Part shown: positions 59,803 to 62,000 of the stretch, one piece after another
Layout of the letters: each line of letters opens with the position of its first letter
Position numbering within the stretch: position 1 is the first letter of the stretch
Assembly (NCBI GenBank): GCA_030141605.1
Contig: JAQGDQ010000080.1
Coordinates: 1 to 62,000, forward strand
Direction of reading: 5' to 3'
DNA length: 62,000 nucleotides
Source of the DNA: Tubiluchus corallicola
Lineage: Eukaryota; Priapulida; Priapulimorpha; Priapulimorphida; Tubiluchidae
Made by a program: the position numbers and the translations under genes
Notes under the pieces: generated by a model
Database searches by the model: none
Told to the model about the DNA's origin: nothing
The model's input: only the letters and a program-made list of their open reading frames with translations

Positions 59803-60210
59803 ATGTCTTGCTTATATTCGCGGAACGAAGTTCACTTGATGCTGATTTGCGTGCTTGTTGCTGCACTCCAATCACACGTCTTTAGTTTTCTATCTATTGG
59901 TAGGTATTGTAGATATAATTAGTCAGACAGGAAAGCCAGTGACCAATATGTGGTTTGTTAGAAGAGTTCCGGCTGTACCGAGACTATTATACTATAACAC
60001 TTCGTGAACCTTAACAATATCCCAGATCCTGGCATGTTCATTCCGTCCTGTGGCACAGTTTCACGTCCGCCTGCTGTGTGCTATCCATACGGTATATTTA
60101 CTGGTATTTCATTGGACGAAAACCAGAGTAAGATAAACGATGGCGAAACATCGACCGTGTGTGTTCGATGGCTACAGCTGCTTTTGGAGAAAGATAAAGC
60201 TGATGTCTGA
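59803..60210 (+). CDS. Two-exon gene for a small secreted protein, 93 aa
   Basis: Exon 1 (59803-59899) encodes MSCLYSRNEVHLMLICVLVA, then ALQSHVFSFLSI, a signal peptide with a hydrophobic core. It ends at a GTAGGT donor in phase 1. After a 126-bp intron with acceptor ATATCCCAG, exon 2 (60026-60210) gives DPGMFIPSCGTVSRPPAVCY, then PYGIFTGISLDENQSKINDG and a Leu-rich LQLLLEKDKADV before TGA. The mature part has three cysteines. An AATAAA lies at 60315-60320. I do not recognise a family. The case rests on gene structure and composition. Exon 2 also stays open upstream to a GTG codon, but has no ATG start there. Confidence 0.55.
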
Positions 60211-60314
60211 TAGAGCCGTGCTACTGCTAGTCCTTCCGTAAATATACCCATAGAAACTTTGACACATTGTAAAAGTCATTTAATGTTGAAAGTAAAGCTG
60301 TTACGTAAATTGAA

Positions 60315-60320
60315 AATAAA
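60315..60320 (+). terminator. Poly(A) signal of the small secreted-protein gene
   Basis: AATAAA about 105 bases after the stop at 60208-60210, in a suitable AT-rich context. Confidence 0.5.
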
Positions 60321-60553
60321 ATGTGGCTAACAGGCTTGCAACTCTAAGGGTGCAACTTGCAGGTTGTACATTCTCTTGTGAATGCAAAAGGTATATAGCA
60401 TGTATTTCCTGGCCTTTTTAATTAATCGACTTTGATCTAGTTATTCAACAAATTTCAAGCTGATTTCATATTACATTAGCACTTTCGTTAATTCACGTTC
60501 TGCACACAATAATGATAATGATAGTGTTATTTATTCTTTCAACTGGCCGCCAG

Positions 60554-60697
60554 TGGTGTGTCTTAATTAATGAGGAACAGGATGTACGCTTTTGTAGAGA
60601 TGAAAATGGTCGCAATAATTGCTCACGGCTTACTCTTGCAGCATCTGTGTGCATTGTAAAAACAGCTGACCTAAAACTTTTGCCCTCGTTGTCCTAA
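60554..60697 (+). CDS. Weak candidate terminal exon, cysteine-containing
   Basis: After GGCCGCCAG, a phase 0 exon of 47 codons encodes WCVLINEEQDVRFCRDENGR, then NNCSRLTLAASVCIVKTADL and a short end before TAA. Four cysteines. It could be an alternative last exon of the neighbouring small gene, a separate gene, or chance. No domain recognised. Confidence 0.25.
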   Translation, partial: WCVLINEEQDVRFCRDENGRNNCSRLTLAASVCIVKTADLKLLPSLS

Positions 60698-60839
60698 ATT
60701 TCGTTCGCAATGGTTGGAATCGCATAGATTGACAACTGTGAATATAGCCGCAGGTTGAACGAATTGATAATGTTAAAGCTATTTGGTTTTGTATTCTCAT
60801 TATCACACGGACTGTATAATATAATGTATTAAACAAAAC

Positions 60840-62000
60840 AGCACCAGTCCGCCTGAAGGCAAGTACAGTCTTAACGTTTTTCAGAGATGTTTTTCTTAGC
60901 TGAGATTTGCCGTGGGATTAGGGTTTGGTTATGCTGTATGTTGTAGCATTTTTGAAACTAGGCATTTAGATGAATGTATGCAAAAGTAGTAAAATTACTA
61001 CTGTATATTGAAATGATTGACTGTATTGACATCGAATCTATAGTGTTGCGTTTCTGTTGTAGATACGAATCGTGCAGTCGTCATACATGTATCAGTATAT
61101 TACAGTTACATTTTAGACTTCAATATTTTGGTGTAGAAGTCTCTAAGAAATCTGCTTTAATCTTGATTTTTACCTTCGATAGTTTCTGAACTTATAACAT
61201 TGTGATTGTAGTTGCAAAGACGTTTAACTAAATGTTATGACCATATGAAGGGATGAGTAGTGCCTAATAATCATTGTGAGTCGTTCTTTGCGTTATCATC
61301 TTTTGTCCGCCCATAATAATGTTGTTTTTGTCGTTACCTTGACGGCATGTCAAAGGTTATCAAGTACTTTATTTCACCCTTTCTATTATTTAGTGTTATG
61401 CATGCCGTTTCTATGTAAAGGAGTTAAAAGCAAAGAAAATCAATGATGAACATTCGCCCCTGAGTTTGTCAAAGAGAATCTCAAATGTTTTTAAGCTTTT
61501 AATTGGCTTACTCTAATGTTCCAAATGCACGCGAAAATAAAATAACGAATTATGTACGTACGGGTTACACATACAAAAATTATATCCTTTTGTTGAGAAA
61601 AATATAAACTTTACTTTTAGAAAGCGCCTTGTAATTTTTTTTTGAAGTAAATATCCTTTTTAATGCTGTTTATAAAAAACGGGAATTTTTGCAGCATGAC
61701 TTTTTTATTAAAAAGCTCTAGAGTATTTTGTAAAGCTCACCCGAAAATGTGCATAAAGTTACAGTTACAAAGTCAAATAATGTGTGCTTCACGGATTTAA
61801 AGAGCTCCTGTCGTGATAACATCATTATGATTATGATTGCCTGTTGTCTTTGGCTGTAAAAGACTGCGTCTTGCATATTACTAATCTGTGAGCATCCAAA
61901 ATTGTAGGCAGTTAAAGTACCATGACAAACTCAGTACTTCGGATTTACTATTTGTAAAAGTTGCGTTAGTGGTTTCTTCTATTTTAATCGGATTTTTTTA
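60840..62000. other. Right edge of the window, no supported feature
   Basis: AT-rich DNA with short frames only. Any gene beginning here would continue outside the window. Confidence 0.5.

Noticed and set aside
1-62000. Prokaryotic-type systems (CRISPR, operons, prophage, toxin-antitoxin)
   Set aside because: None present; introns, poly(A) signals and LINEs show animal nuclear DNA. The tandem arrays lack spacer structure.

Overview
The window is nuclear DNA of an invertebrate animal. It is AT-rich and has short coding exons with GT...AG introns, several kinds of decayed non-LTR retrotransposon, hAT-type DNA transposons with intact target-site duplications, MITEs, microsatellites and AATAAA poly(A) signals. 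Nothing prokaryotic (operons, ribosome binding sites, CRISPR) is present. The phylum cannot be fixed from the sequence. The moderately diverged ADAM17, mid-sized introns and LINE mix fit an early-branching or lophotrochozoan-type invertebrate, but that is inference.

Region 1 (1-29580, + strand) is one complete gene, an ADAM17/TACE-type membrane metalloprotease. I assembled 16 exons by hand. All junctions are GT...AG and all phases agree, giving 833 codons plus a stop (human ADAM17 has 824). Every expected part is present: signal peptide, prodomain with a candidate switch cysteine, furin site, HExxHxxGxxHD zinc site, Met-turn, disintegrin and membrane-proximal domains, juxtamembrane amphipathic segment, one membrane span and a cytoplasmic tail. 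The tail is the divergent part, since it lacks the proline-rich stretches of vertebrate ADAM17. The introns carry the mobile DNA: a hAT element with a perfect 8-bp duplication, a CR1/L2-like LINE, a GC-rich island of unknown nature, a pentanucleotide array, three MITE-like or LINE 3'-end insertions, a 47-bp tandem array and another RT remnant.

Region 2 (29.6-36.7 kb) is intergenic DNA filled with retrotransposon wrecks. These are a divergent tandem duplication, a LINE with a C-terminal restriction-like endonuclease (R2/NeSL type), an unclassified RT remnant, a CR1/L2-like 3' end and a short RT scrap.

Region 3 (36.8-44.6 kb, + strand) holds three phase-compatible short exons of a protein I do not recognise. 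A well-formed terminal exon with a poly(A) signal lies 7 kb downstream. They may belong to one gene. Between them lie small tandem repeats, an old degenerate repeat block, a poly-C tract and a second hAT element with a near-perfect 8-bp duplication.

Region 4 (44.6-62 kb) is sparse. It contains another RT remnant, a trinucleotide microsatellite, T-rich low-complexity DNA and a large degenerate repeat block at 53.1-54.9 kb. It also has a candidate minus-strand terminal exon, a candidate TATA plus signal-peptide exon and a compact two-exon gene (59803-60210) predicted to encode a 93-residue secreted protein.

The genes do not form an obvious functional cluster. I found no convincing new multi-gene system. 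The best novelty candidates are the unidentified exons, the small secreted protein and the GC-rich island.
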